Source: Trichostrongylus colubriformis (taxonomy: Eukaryota; Nematoda; Chromadorea; Rhabditida; Trichostrongylidae). From it: a DNA stretch of 64,000 nucleotides. The DNA is taken from the NCBI GenBank assembly GCA_963978905.1, contig OZ022258.1:52498591-52562590 (forward strand), given 5' to 3'. This document shows positions 12,191 through 24,169 of this stretch, piece after piece (position 1 is the stretch's first letter; each line of letters starts with the position of its first letter). The position numbers and the translations under genes were made by a program. A model generated the notes under the pieces. That model did no database searches, was not told where the DNA came from, and was given only the letters and a program-made list of their open reading frames with translations.

Positions 12191-13083
12191 TTAGGTTGTA
12201 AGGAAAGTTTTGGCCGGTTTTTGAAATTTCAACTTCGAGAGATCATAACTCGGCTCAGAGTGCATCTTTTCTCACATAATGAGCTAGATTCGCTACACTA
12301 TTGGCAACACTATGCTTACCTACATATCTCAATTTGATGAAGGGCTGATGATTTATATTGCGAGGAATGAAGAAAAGTCGACTTCAAATCGCCACTCTTT
12401 CTGAACACACTGCTACTGAAGGAGCTGGCCAGATGTTTTGGGAAGTGGGGCATAGTTAGCGCTAGATCTGATGAACATGATAGACGAGTAAGGGCCTTAC
12501 CCTGCAACTGCATCAATTAGTGGGAGAGGATTTGTGAAAAATGCGCTTGCGCATGACTGCCGTGAGGGGTCACGCGGCACCCATTTTTTGGATTTTTCCA
12601 AATCAAGGCCACTTGAGGTGGTCACCTAAGGTTGCTTGTTGAGGGCCAATACTTGTGGATATCCCCTGCAAATATGGACGCTCATCGCCTTCTGCCGTTT
12701 TAGTTAAAGTGATTTGATCAATTGAATATCCAAGCAGCTCGTTCTCATTTCTGCACTTCTGAAACCAGAGACAATGTGTTCCATCCAGTGGTTCACCCCC
12801 TCCTCTTGCAGTATTCACACTTGTGGTCACCTTCGCTGGGACTCGGCTGAACAAGAACTCTTGAAGTGAAGTCATCTTAAAAGTGTCATTTTAGCAGCAC
12901 TTTAAAATTTTTCTAATAATTCGAAAACCTTTTGGCATTCCAAATAAAACATATATTCTGAAAGAGCAACTTTTTGTCCATCTAACGAGCACAATATGTC
13001 AGCTGATTCATGTTGACGCGCTCTGATATTTAAATTTATCTCGTAAACGCGAAAAAGCGGCCAGAGTGTTCCTTACAACCTAA
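12191..13083 (-). mobile_element. Mariner-derived element C1
   Basis: About 890 bp with terminal inverted repeats TTAGGTTGTAAGGAAAGTTT / AGTGTTCCTTACAACCTAA. A minus-strand remnant frame (12875-12603) reads CLWFQKCRNENELLG, and KWVPRD follows in the next stretch. This matches the N-terminal helix-turn-helix part of mariner transposase (WFQKFRSG.., KWVPHEL). The catalytic domain is missing, so it is non-autonomous. It lies just 3' of the small membrane-protein gene. Confidence 0.75.
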
Positions 13084-13120
13084 TAGTATCTGGTAAAAAA
13101 ATTTTTAAGAGGAATCAAAA

Positions 13121-16100
13121 TCATGGGATTTCCGCGAAAGATTCCTTTGAAGAGAGTCCCATAGATTTCGGTGGCTCTTCAATAATCTGTACTCAACACA
13201 CCCTCACCGATTCTACCTCGTAAAGCATGTGAGATCAGTGATCTCAGTAATCACGGCAAAATCATAAAATCACCTAACAATAAGTACTAGAATCCGTCGC
13301 TCATGATGTGAATGCTCATGACGAGAGACAAATAAAACTGACCAGGTTTCGTTCCGATTGGTGGCAGCGGAGGTCGCCTATACGGATCCAGATTACTGGC
13401 CGAGTTCTGACGTGCCTGGAGCTGACTTTGTTTGTCAGCAGGCGTTACACAGCAGAGGCATCTGAAGAGCGAAGGGTTTTGCTTGTATCGCTGACGAGTT
13501 TTGAAAAGCTCAGAGAGGAAAGGAATGATATGTAGCTGAACGTGCTTACCTTTTCCACGTAAATTCACCATCGTAGGTGCTTGTTAAAATAGGATCATTG
13601 TCTTGCTGAATAAGTCTTCTAAAAAAAATGAGCAAATATAGATAATTTGGCTTTCCTCTCGTAATTCCTTCGATTTCATGGTAATTTATAGGGCGGGAAG
13701 TGTGCTTCCTCTTCGTAGTCAAACTATATTTTATGAGTTTAGCAACCAAGGGAGAACATCGAGAGGTACGGTAACGAGATGGACCAGGTCTCCGATTATT
13801 TAGACTCATACTTACTCTTCAGATGCGTATTGTAGGACAAGAACTAGAAGTTTAGCGTTGATCGATCTCTTTTAGGAATGCGCCACGCATTCTACTCTCA
13901 TGCAAAATTACAGCGTCACTCAATCGCCACCCAGGAATGAATACAGGGGATTATTGAAGAAATCGACATGATCCCATTTATGTCTTAAAGTAATCTGTAA
14001 TCAATTCATCGACTATGGAGATGGACAGCTTAGGCAGTGATTGGTCAGAAAGATAGGGAAGCTTATTCCATTAATAGAGTTCACTTTCTCAAATGTGAGA
14101 GCCCCGAGTGGAGTGAAGAAAGTTGCTCACATGCATGGCATTTCTGAAATTAGTTTCCAATCGAAAATATTGAAATGACTCACTTCTTATGTTTAACTAT
14201 CCACACAACTATTGAACAGGTGACCACGATAAGTACTATTGCAACAGTAGCGATAATTGTGTAGACTAACCAATTGCTTTCGTCCAGCAATGACTCTAAA
14301 ATTGGTGTCCATGGACATAATTATTTAAAGTTTACCAGAATTAATTTGAAAATAGTCCATATTGAGAAACAGCAGCGGTCATCAAGACATGAATGAATGT
14401 GTGAAGTTCCTCATTCACGCATGAGTAGTGTTCTTTGATGACCAGGCAACAGCAGCAAGGCACATACACCATCATCACGGCTGGAGATGGGGGGAATGGC
14501 CGGGCGCTTGTCAGTAGGACAGAAAATTTGCTTCGCGGCATACCGCCTGCGACGCCATGAGAGCGAGCTTGGAGAGCCATATTAGTTGGGCCAGGGTAGA
14601 CCGGGAGTCGAGGATTCTTCAACAGAGGGGGTCCTAGTTGACCGGACAAGGGGAGGGGGGATTGTACTGTAGAGGTCAGCGATAAACACTAGAATCTTAA
14701 CTTTCAATAAGCAGATGAGAAGCGAAGGATGATTTACAGCCACTGGATTTGTAAAAATGTAAAATAAATATCTTTTTGTTTTAAATAAGAACAGATAGCA
14801 ATAAAACACACTGCAACTATACAATCCGGCAAACTACTGGTATTGTACAGGTCAAAAAAGGGGTCGTCTTTGGTCCCCGTAGAGGTGAGGGGGGATTTGC
14901 TCAGAGCAGATATTTGCCTCGACACCTGGCCGTGCCCTGGTTGGGACGATGTCCGCCTTGTTTCAGGCTTAATCACTTTAGGACAAAACTAGAACGGCAT
15001 CTCTATGCGCATCTGTTGCGTCACGCGCCAATTGGTCACGCGAATTTTCTGTGTTAATGGCACACAACCCAATAAACACGTAGATTCCATACTATATATA
15101 TATCCATAAGGCGTCTGTCCCTCCGTCTGTCACGAAATTAGGTATCATATGAAAAACGACCTGTGCAGATGGGGCCAAGTGTGGTATGGGTAGGGCATGG
15201 GACAGGAAGTAAAGACCACACATGGACCTAATTAAGCTCCGCCCACGGGGGCGGGGCGTGCACTGGAATGTTTGGCTTTCAGCCCGAAAATGTTGATTAC
15301 GCTCGAACGTGCTCCTAACGTAGGGAAAAGATGGATTTAGGTCAGGGATGAGTTTCTGAAGGTCAGGAAAGAATGCAGGGCACAGTGGGCGGGGCATTTG
15401 AAGTGGTGGGCGGAGCTTGGAGATTACATGAAAAACGACCTGTGGAGATGGGGACAAATGCGGTATGGGTAGGGCATGGGACAATAAGTAAAGACCACAC
15501 ATGGACCTAATTAAGCTCCGCCCACGGGGGCGGGGCGTGCACTGGAATGTTTGGCTTTCAGCCCGAAAATGTTGATTACGCTCGAACGTGCTCCTAACGT
15601 AGGGAAAAGATGGATTTAGGTCAGGGATGAGTTTCTGAAGGTCAGGAAAGAATGCAGGGCACAGTGGGCGGGGCATTTAAAGTGGTGGGCGGAGCTTGGA
15701 GATTACATGAAAAACGACCTGTGGAGATGGGGTCAAATGCGGTATGGGTAGGGCATGGGACAATAAGTAAAGACCACACATGGACCAAGTTAAGCTCCGC
15801 CCATAATGGGCGGGGCCGTCGTGGAATGTTCAAAAATTGTTGATTGGGTTCGAATGTGCCCCAAACATAGGGAGAAGATGGATCAAGGTCAGCGATGAGT
15901 TTCTGAAGGTCAGGAAAGAATGCAGGGCACAGTGGGCGGGGCATTTAAAGTTGTGGGCGAAGCTTGGACGATACATGAAAAACGACCTGTGGAGATGGGG
16001 ACAAATGCGGATGGGTAGGGCATGGGACACTAAGTAAAGACCACACATGGACCAAGTTAAGCTCCGCCCATAATGGGCGGGGCCGTCGTGGAATGTTCAA

Positions 16101-16958
16101 AAATTGTTGATTGGGTTCGAATGTGCCCCAAACATAGGAAGAAGATGGGTCAAGGTCAGGGATGAGTTTCTGAAGGTCAGGAAAGAATGCAGGGCACAGT
16201 GGGCGGGGCATTCAAAGTGGTGGGCGGAGCTTGGACGATACATGAAAAACGACCTGTGGAGATGGGGACAAATGCGGCATGGGTAGGGCATGGGACACTA
16301 AGTAAAGACCACACATGGACCAAGTTAAGCTCCGCCCATAATGGGCGGGGCCGTCGTGGAATGTTCAAAAATTGTTGATTGGGTTCGAATGTGCCCCAAA
16401 CATAGGAAGAAGATGGATCAAGGTCAGGGATGAGTTTCTGAAGGTCAGGAAAGAATGCAGGGCACAGTGGGCGGAGCATTTAAAGTGGTGGGCGGAGCTT
16501 GGACGTTACATGAAAAACGACCTGTGGAGATGGGAACAAATGCGGCATGGGTAGGGCATGGGACACTAAGTAAAGACCACACATGGACCAAGTTAAGCTC
16601 CGCCCACGGTGGGCTGGGTGTGCACTGAAATACCCTGTCCTCAAGAAAAAGAGCAATACAGGCCGACCTACTGACGCACATGGTGTTTCGCGCACAGTAG
16701 TGTGCGCCCGCCAACTGGTACAAAATAAAATACTAGCGTACCTATGGTTTTGAACACATTCTCGAATACGGTACTATTTTGAGGCGTCGTATGAACAGCA
16801 GTTCCTGTAATATTGTTTGGATCGGTCTCAGGCAAATCACCAATCAGAAGGTCACGAGCTATCGGTGATTTGTCAATAATAGCTGACGTTGACGGAGTAG
16901 GGAACTCGTCCGACACGTCCGAGGCGAGATCATCGAAAAGCGTGCGATTCGTATCCAT
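13121..16958 (-). CDS. Unrecognised single-pass membrane protein, 190 aa
   Basis: Five minus-strand exons join in phase: 16958-16742, 14295-14184, 13618-13550, 13461-13343 and 13176-13121 (stop TGA). The ATG directly follows a CCTTCCAG acceptor, so the mRNA may be trans-spliced right at the start codon, or coding exons may lie further upstream. The N-terminal 72 residues are acidic, rich in Ser/Thr/Pro and have three N-glycosylation sequons (NRT, NIT, NST) but no signal peptide. A membrane segment of about 23 hydrophobic residues follows at roughly 82-104 (LVYTIIATVAIVLIVV..), then WIVKHKKR, a CLCC cluster and a basic, proline-rich tail (DPYRRPPLPPIG). This suggests a type III (N-out) plasma-membrane protein. 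I recognise no family. The last exon has a weaker acceptor (TTGAAG). The first intron holds a tandem repeat array. Confidence 0.65.
14341..14580. repeat. Low-information intronic sequence
   Basis: Left part of intron 1 of the membrane-protein gene. Nothing coding is seen apart from accidental frames. Confidence 0.4.
14588..14960. mobile_element. Inverted-repeat element J, near-complete copy
   Basis: About 370 bp with ends GCCAGGGTAGACCGGGAGTC and TCGACACCTGGCCGTGCCCT. The internal stretches AATGTAAAATAAATA and CAATCCGGCAA..TACTGGTATTGTA are shared with the copies at 58.4 and 61.6 kb. It lies in intron 1 of the membrane-protein gene. Confidence 0.7.
15108..16640. repeat. Six-copy tandem array, 267-279 bp unit
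   Basis: The marker ATGAAAAACGACCTGTG recurs at 15149, 15428, 15707, 15975, 16242 and 16510. Spacings are 279, 279, 268, 267 and 268. Two subtypes are adjacent: 279-bp units carry TTTGGCTTTCAGCCCGAAAA, the shorter units TTCAAAAATTGTTGATTGGG. Open frames in the array come from the repeat and are not genes. It lies in intron 1 of the membrane-protein gene. Confidence 0.95.
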
Positions 16959-17802
16959 CTGGAAGGGGTTGTTTATATGGATGGTTGCGATGAGTAGTAT
17001 TATAGATGATGGTTACACGAACGAGTAGTGAGCTTTTCAAGAACGTTTCTGAGGACGGCAGAGACATTATCAAAATATTGAATACACATCTGCGGTCTTC
17101 ATGAAGGAAAGAGTGCAAGGGAGTTATTGGAACAGTTATTGCTCAGGAGCCCCTCATTGTTACAAAAAAAGAAAAGTCGACACGAATTGGACCTCTCCAG
17201 CTGACACTTAAGAGCAGCGATATTCGTTTGTCGCTAAGACATCGAGAGACCAGAATAATTCATGTAATTCAATCCCTCGGAACCAATTATGTTAAAAACC
17301 AAAGGCATTGATATGAAATGGAATTCTACGCTCCAAGATGGGAGTAGAACTGCTCAATGGACTGTTGTCCTAAAAAAGAAGAAGCAAATGCCGGAAACAC
17401 GGGAATTCTGTTTTTCACGGCAAAGTCCAGCACCATTCACAAGTTTTTGTGCCCAGAAGGACGCGAGAAGACGGAGCTCGCCTTCAAACAAGGCACCAGA
17501 CACAAGAGACAGCAATAACTGTGGTCACAAACGAGGATAACATGGCCATGGGATGTCCTTAATTAGAACCTATGACATTCTCGTTACTTAGTCTCGAACC
17601 GTGAAAGCTGCATAGCTGCTCCCTTCCAGGACTTCCTTGGTTCAGGTTGTCTTCATACTTTGCGGCATACAGCGTCGACTGTGGCAATCGATCCCGCGTG
17701 CCGTAAAGTACAAAGACGTTCTTGCCAATGGATAGCAACCATTAATCTGCACATCTAAATGTGCTTTTACGAGCACTAGCATTATGGAGCCTTTTCCGGT
17801 TA

Positions 17803-18094
17803 GGCCGCGTTCATAGTTTGCGCAACGACGCCGACACCGGCAGTGCCGGCGGTGAAATCATGTGCCCACCACCGACCACCGAAATCGAATTTGAATCTTA
17901 GCATAGTGCCAAACTATGCATGATAATGGTGGCGAGGGCCCACGAATTCGAATTCGAATCTTGTGTAGTGTGGTTTGGTCGAGCCTTTTACAAAGGGAGC
18001 GCGTCACCGGTGTGCCGTCGTGGTCGGCGACGGACACATGATTTTGCCGCCGTCGCCGCCGGTGTCGGCGTCGCTGCGCAAAGTTTGAACGCGG
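17803..18094. mobile_element. GC-rich foldback MITE, family E copy 1
   Basis: About 290 bp. The ends GCCGCGTTCATAGTTTGCGC and GCGCAAAGTTTGAACGCGG are inverted repeats with inner arms GACGCCGACACCGGC / GCCGGTGTCGGCGTC. Confidence 0.8.
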
Positions 18095-19600
18095 TTTTAT
18101 CGAGTGATAAAGGAATGCTGTGCAATTAAAAATCTCCATCTTTTTTAAAGAAACTGTATCGCACGAGCGCAGCTTTGTAACCGTTGTGCCGTGAGCCCTC
18201 ATGGTTTTTTTTTCTGAATTTTGCAGGTTTTTGGACTCAAAAAGCTGCTGAAATATTTGCGATAAAAAAGCAGAAAAATAGAGCTTCTATCTGAAGACGT
18301 TACTACTTTGTTGAATCGAATTAGAAATATAGAGCTTCTATGTAAGGAGTTGTAGAAACGATTCAGTTTCCGAGGAAAAAAATCCAGCGAAACGCTAGGA
18401 TATTCCCATGTCTACTACTCCGCTGGTCTGAAATGGAGGTATGGAAAGATAAAAAGAGATTTATAGTTGAGGAAATGAGTACTTCATTCAAACTGACGTC
18501 GATGAACCATTCAGTCCACATACATAGCACTATGCTGCCGACGAGGTAGTTTTTCAGCAGTACTCTCGTGCTTGCTCATCGCAGCCTTGATGAGATGCGC
18601 GGAATTCAATTTCTTTTTTCATTTCTCGCCCCCGTCCTTCAGGATCCGCTGGAGTTATTTAATCTCATCTTCATAAAAGTCGAAGGAACTCATTGAACTG
18701 CCACCTTGATTCCAACTTCAAAAACGTCTAAATCATTGAACTGCCAGGGCTTCGCTCCAGTAAAGAATTGAAGTATTCATATTTGAATATGTATTTCGAG
18801 TGACTCATTTTGAAAGGATAAAGAACAAATTACGGATGACAAGAGCATTTTCATTAAACTGTGAGCACTGTAGTATAAACGGTGGATTACCTGCCAGTCG
18901 CGGAAACTTTGCAGTGAAAATGGACGAGATCTTTAGATAAAGAGTTAATGAACCAGAGAACCTTTATATTGTAAAATCTCAATTGTTGAAAAGCAATGCT
19001 ACCAGTCGCTCATACCAGTAAGTAGGGCGATCCAGAGAGGGAGTTCTATGTAAGAGTGCTCAAACGGGGTTATCGTGCTCGACAAGACCCTGCTGCTTGC
19101 GTTGTGAACTTACCGTTAGCGAACTGACGTAATCACCTTGAGCTTCGTTGACCTGGCCCAATTTGAGTGCCCTGGCCTATACCCGGAGATTATTTCTTTG
19201 ACCCTATCAAACAACTACACTACTTCATCCAGTGAGCTGAGTTATGTAACGCTGCTCTATAAAGCTTCGTACAATCTTTCCACGAGCTTCACTTCATAAT
19301 TCATTGTGATTTGAAAAAAGATAATCGCTCAATTATACTTCTATATGACTGCACCTACGGGCGGTTATGTCAAACTGGTTATAGGCAATGATTTACGAAA
19401 AAGTCAGGGGCTTTTCGTTGTTTTCTATAATAGTTTCCTTCTCATCGTGTGAGTGCAATACAAAATTCCAGCACAGTTGATGGATCGCCTACGCATAAAC
19501 TAATCGTTCCTGAATCCTTCGAATCTTAGCATGGAGAATGCTTTTTACGAACACAAAAAAAAACGAAAAAAAATTGAAAATCGCACTTCTACGAAAATTA
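18095..19600. other. No gene seen
   Basis: AT-rich sequence with stops in all frames and no repeat of the families listed here. Confidence 0.5.
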
Positions 19601-19721
19601 CGGTGCCGATTTGTTGCCAGGCAACCACCTTTGGGGAAATTTCGGGCATGTGCCACTAGGGCAAAAAATGCGTTTTGTGGAGTTTAGTCTGCGACGCGAT
19701 GGTGCGAGCTATGCGCGCCGT

Positions 19722-19980
19722 GGATGCGGGTCGATTGGTCGAATTTTCTCTTCGCAGCGTCGCACTCGCGACGCTGTCAGCATGACCTGCTGCAGTCGGT
19801 TGAAATTCCGCTCAGTATGCAGCAGGCTTATGTCGTAAGGAACCTTCAAAATTGCATGTTGGAAGCTTCGGAAGTTCTTCTACGTTGTGGTTGTTTTTCA
19901 ACGGATGAAACTACAAACAACTCGCACTCGCCGCGCCACTGCGACCGCGCGAAAATTTGACCAATCGACCCCCACCCGTT
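19722..19980. mobile_element. GC-rich foldback MITE, family H copy 1
   Basis: Inverted ends GCGGGTCGATTGGTCGAATT and AAATTTGACCAATCGACCCC; the interior carries GCGTCGCACTCGCGACGC, typical of the family. Confidence 0.65.
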
Positions 19981-21379
19981 GGATGCGTCCTCAAGCGATG
20001 ACTGTGTCCTACGTCAATTTCAGGCGGATTCGCTTCAGGGGGTAGCTAATAATAGTCTGGGAACGCTCAAATCTATTTGTATAGTGGTTCCGATTTCGAC
20101 ACTTTGTCGATGAGGAGGATGGAGTACAGATGATCCGCAAACTCTTCACGTTCAAAAACTCGGTAAAATCCATATCTCTTCGCACACAATCAGTTTTTCG
20201 TATCCCTACACGGTCTTTATTTCTTTGTTCAATTGCACTATGATGTGAATTCATTCTCTCACTTCAATTTCCCGTACCCACATGAAGTCAGAAAATCAAA
20301 TTTCTATTTCTTTTTCAAACTTCGCTAGCCAATGCGGTAATTTTTTAAATCAGTGAACATGGCACGAGCGAAATGAGAAACCTCAAGCCTGTTGTTGCAA
20401 CGCAAGATCTTCGTTTCCCAATAGATTTTCTTCAATCTTGTAAATAGAAAACAACACGCGTCGAACCAGCATTTCATGACAATGATATCATACAACTTAT
20501 CACGCTAAATTCCAGCTGTCATCATGCATTGTCAAAAGAGAAAAATCTCCACAATGCACAGTAGCAGTCGGTGTCTAGTCGTGAAATTCCAACTACGTCG
20601 GAAAAATACCTTGAATGAAATGTGACATAATTCCCTCCATGGAAAAAAGCCCTGCTTCCATGGCGAACATTCTTGTTATTCCCTACAGTATCAGTTGCTG
20701 GGCAACGTTTAATGCTCTGCATAGGTGGCTGGGATCTGCTCCGTCAAAACGTTTTTATTGAGCAGGTCAAGTTCCAGGAATACTTCACGTAATGTCACTG
20801 GAATATGTACAATTATTGACAGAAAAGATCCACCTCTGTCAAATAGCGATGAATATCCGGGAGCGTGCCATTGGGACAAAAAATTCACGTGGCAGCTTTT
20901 GACTCCTGACGCGATGATGCTGATCATATTAACCTATTATAGAATAAGGCGTAGTACACCGTCATCGCAACAGGACCCATCCAGTACGACGCACATAGCT
21001 TGCACTATCGCGTCGCACACCGAATGCCGGGAAGCGGATTTTTGTCCTAATGGCACACAAGGATTTCCAAGAGGTTGTTAATAGCATTGAGCCTATTGCA
21101 GTGGTCATGAAAATTTTAATCGCGAGACCAGAAACGTAGCAGGAATCGCTTTGTTCACTCTAAACAGCACAAACTAATAACAACAGAAAACATTTAGGCC
21201 AATTCATTTTGTTTTTTCTAAGTTCTTCTGATGCTATGTCGACTGGTAATCAAAAAGTCCATGGGCACTGCCAATCAGTCTGATCAAAGATCGGTCCTGG
21301 AATTTAATAAAAGCCGCAGATGATGGGGTCCGACTTGCTGGAATGATGCTTAGCTTCGCGTGGGAAAAGAGCGAACTTA

Positions 21380-21550
21380 GGCCGCCGTCACACTCAGATT
21401 TTGCGATTTTGCGGTGTCGCGGCTCCGCACGCGAAGTTGTGGCATTGCACAATCTCAAGGTCGTAGTATTGCGTGCGAAAAAGAGACATCACAAAAAGAA
21501 GAAAATCGCAAAATCGCAAATTCGCAAAATCGTAGAGTCTGACGGAGGCC
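21380..21550. mobile_element. Foldback MITE, family D copy 1
   Basis: The ends GGCCGCCGTCACACTCAGA and AGAGTCTGACGGAGGCC flank repeated ATTTTGCGATTTTGCG / CGCAAAATCGCAAATTCG arms; about 171 bp. Confidence 0.8.
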
Positions 21551-21697
21551 TTATTGTACGCGGCATCATATAGTTAATAATGCTATGCGACTCTTAAGAT
21601 ATAGGAAATGGCATTGTATTACTAACCCTGAACTTCAAGGTACTATGAGGTTAGCGATGATATGAAATGATAATAATCACAAAGTAATCGATAGGTA

Positions 21698-21878
21698 TTG
21701 GGTTGGTGCATAATCAGTGCGGCTTTTTTTACAGACCTTTTAATAGCAAAAGCAACAATAGGCGTTTTCACCATCGCAATCAAGTAATGCTTTCCACTTG
21801 GTAATCGTCAAAACGCCAATTCTCACTGCAGAAAAACGTAACAATAAAAGGGCTCATCAATTATGCATCAACCTATTG
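21698..21878. mobile_element. Mariner-type MITE
   Basis: About 180 bp with mariner ends TTGGGTTGGTGCATAATCAG and CAATTATGCATCAACCTATT. The middle is TTTTCACCATCGCAATCAAG, as in the 6.2 kb copy. Confidence 0.8.
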
Positions 21879-23340
21879 GTAGGTAGTCGATATTACAGAA
21901 AAATTACAGGCAATTGATAAATAATAGACAAATAATAAAACTGTATCGAAACTGATACCTAGGAATAACTTTGCTCAATGAACTATGATGAAACAGATGT
22001 TGAATGCTTCCCTGTTCAGGAATCCGACAAGGGGTGTGGTGATATTCAGGAAATAAGGGCACAGAGGGAGGAGCGAAGTATAAAAATTAATGACATTCCC
22101 CTTTGTGGTAAGAACAGCTCGTGACGAACAGACACACCCAAATTAGCGAACTCTGAGAATGCGTCCGAAACTTAACCGTTATCTTGCACTATGTACGCAA
22201 AAAACCTGTGTACTGACTCCATTTCGTAGAAATGCGCCTTTTTATTGAGCCATGAGCCATCGCGCATCATTATTGCGCGACTAACGTGGTAGAATTCAGT
22301 TGATTTTTAACATCTTCAACGATCTCATTGTCAGAGATTTCCAGACCGATGAGACGATTTCTAAGAAAGGTCGACAGTCAATAATCATAAATCAGTGTTA
22401 AAACTCGACCATTTACCTTTTTTGAAGAAAACATCCTACGCTACCTGTCGGCACAGCTAGCATATTGCACTTTTGGAAACGTCGGGCTGGAGGACGGGGT
22501 CATATTTTTCAAAAAAGATTCTTAGATGAAACCATGCTAATAGGATCAGCGAATGATCTCTTGAGGATGATTGATGGAGCTAAAGAAACCTGCTTATCGA
22601 ATGCAGTGCAAAGAAATTCACATGCGAAAATGAAAAGTGATTTGATTGGACTTCCTCTCAAAACCTTCGTCAAGTTTCCGTGGCTCCTTGGTCAAAAAAA
22701 GCTGTCGAAAAAAGCTGCGTAAGTTTGAAGGTTGGACAGGCCTCAACTGCTTGGTATGACTAGCAGGTGTTTTTACTATCGTAGTCGCGCCAGCCGTCTA
22801 CATACTGATGCCTATACTGCACTGGTATGACGCTGTCCCCGATACCCATTTCCGGCTAACACGACACAACGCCGTAAATCGAAGCAATCATCCAGAAAAT
22901 ATAGGGATTATTAAGAAAAACGGTCATAGGCATTCGCTTTCAAGACTAAACGACCGCTACGTACTTTCAATCAAGTTCAATGGGATGGAGTAAACGGCTT
23001 TCCCCACTTCATTTCTTTCTGCCCCACTGAATACTTCCGATTGATCTAGCTGCCCTATTGCCCGATACCACAACAATTAGTGGAAAAACAGTCTGAAGCT
23101 GAGTAATAACGAGTTTGGAAGGAGAAATTTCTTTTTCAAGGCGAATAACAACCATCAGTCTTTTTTATCCATATGGTAATGCAAGAACGAATCAGAAAGG
23201 AAATCAAAAGGCGGTCGTCAGACTCATAAGGGCAAATGAAAATGGCTGAAGAAACCTCTAGCTGTTTGCTCCAGGAAGCCTCTAGAAACCTCTGGGAGAG
23301 ATAAATTTATTACCGACAATTTTTGAAAATAGCTGGTACA
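21879..23340. other. No gene seen
   Basis: Accidental frames only (for example 22465-22722) without splice support or recognisable protein features. Confidence 0.45.
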
Positions 23341-23427
23341 TACAATACCCGCCTTAAGTTTTCAAAAGAAAACGCGGAAAGCGCGGATTTCCGCGTTTTC
23401 TTTTGAAAACTTAAGGCGGGTATTGTA
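23341..23427. repeat. Perfect 40-bp-arm hairpin
   Basis: Arms 23341-23380 and 23388-23427 are exact reverse complements around a 7-base loop (GCGCGGA). It abuts the left end of the 736-bp element. Confidence 0.9.
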
Positions 23428-23429
23428 TA

Positions 23430-24165
23430 CAGGGGGTGCCAAAAAATAAAGTACTAATTTTGCTCACGGCTCAAATTCGCCTAGTATACAAAACATAGGG
23501 GAACGAAAAAGATAGTATTGGGGCAAAATATTCCCGAAATGTTCCTCTAAAAGCAGAAACAAGCTGTGGCTCCCTACGTTCACCTTTATAAAAATATGGA
23601 GCCTTCATTCGGCGCAGTCGGGCTTCGGAGTACCTACAGTATTAAGGTCCGCTTAAACAGTGAAGCCAGGCTCCGTGGTAGGTCTTTTGTGGGAAGCTTC
23701 CTGGGGAATGGCCCTTCGGTTCATGGAAATCACAGAGCTCCTGCAGCTTAGACAAGGCTGCTATGATCCGGCGTATCATTTTCATGCCCAAATCGGCCTC
23801 CGGAGGGGTTTCAGTGGTAAGCGCACGTTTTCGCTCTTGGAAACGAAGGGCGCTGGGAACCCGGAAAAGACGGGATCTTAAAAAACACCACCCAGTATGA
23901 ATCCCTTTAGGTATCCAGAGTGAACGAACTCAGCAAGGTTGTGAACGAGGGCGACGAAATTTCGGTTTTTGCCCAGTTGAGGTGATTCATCTTGTTCACT
24001 CTTTCCTCGCTCTCGTTCCTCGTGCAGAAGGCTGCCACGGAGAATAGTGATAGAGTGAGGTCTGCTCTTGAATCTGGGTATGAAATTACCTCAACAGGAT
24101 TTGCTGTGGTTCGACCAAAATGGGGTTGAAAGTGAAGGAGACGAATACTTTTTTTGAACCCCCTG
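23430..24165. mobile_element. 736-bp terminal-inverted-repeat element, CAGGGGGT ends
   Basis: TA-flanked ends: TACAGGGGGTGCCAAAAAAT on the left and TTTTTTGAACCCCCTGTA on the right. No transposase is recognisable inside; the minus-strand 226-codon frame crossing its right edge is accidental. Non-autonomous, TA target as in Tc1/mariner elements. Confidence 0.65.
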
Positions 24166-24169
24166 TATA

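Noticed and set aside
13619..13809. Upstream extension of the 13618-13550 exon of the membrane-protein gene
   Set aside because: The frame is open by chance; a clear TTTTTTTAG acceptor at 13619 joins exon 14295-14184 in phase without it.
15092..16723. Many overlapping 60-194-codon frames on both strands
   Set aside because: They repeat with the 267-279-bp tandem unit and arise from its periodicity.
20060..20200. Minus-strand frame YGFYRVFEREEFADHLYS.. ending in a stop
   Set aside because: Protein-like, but no acceptable acceptor and no upstream exon in phase could be found.
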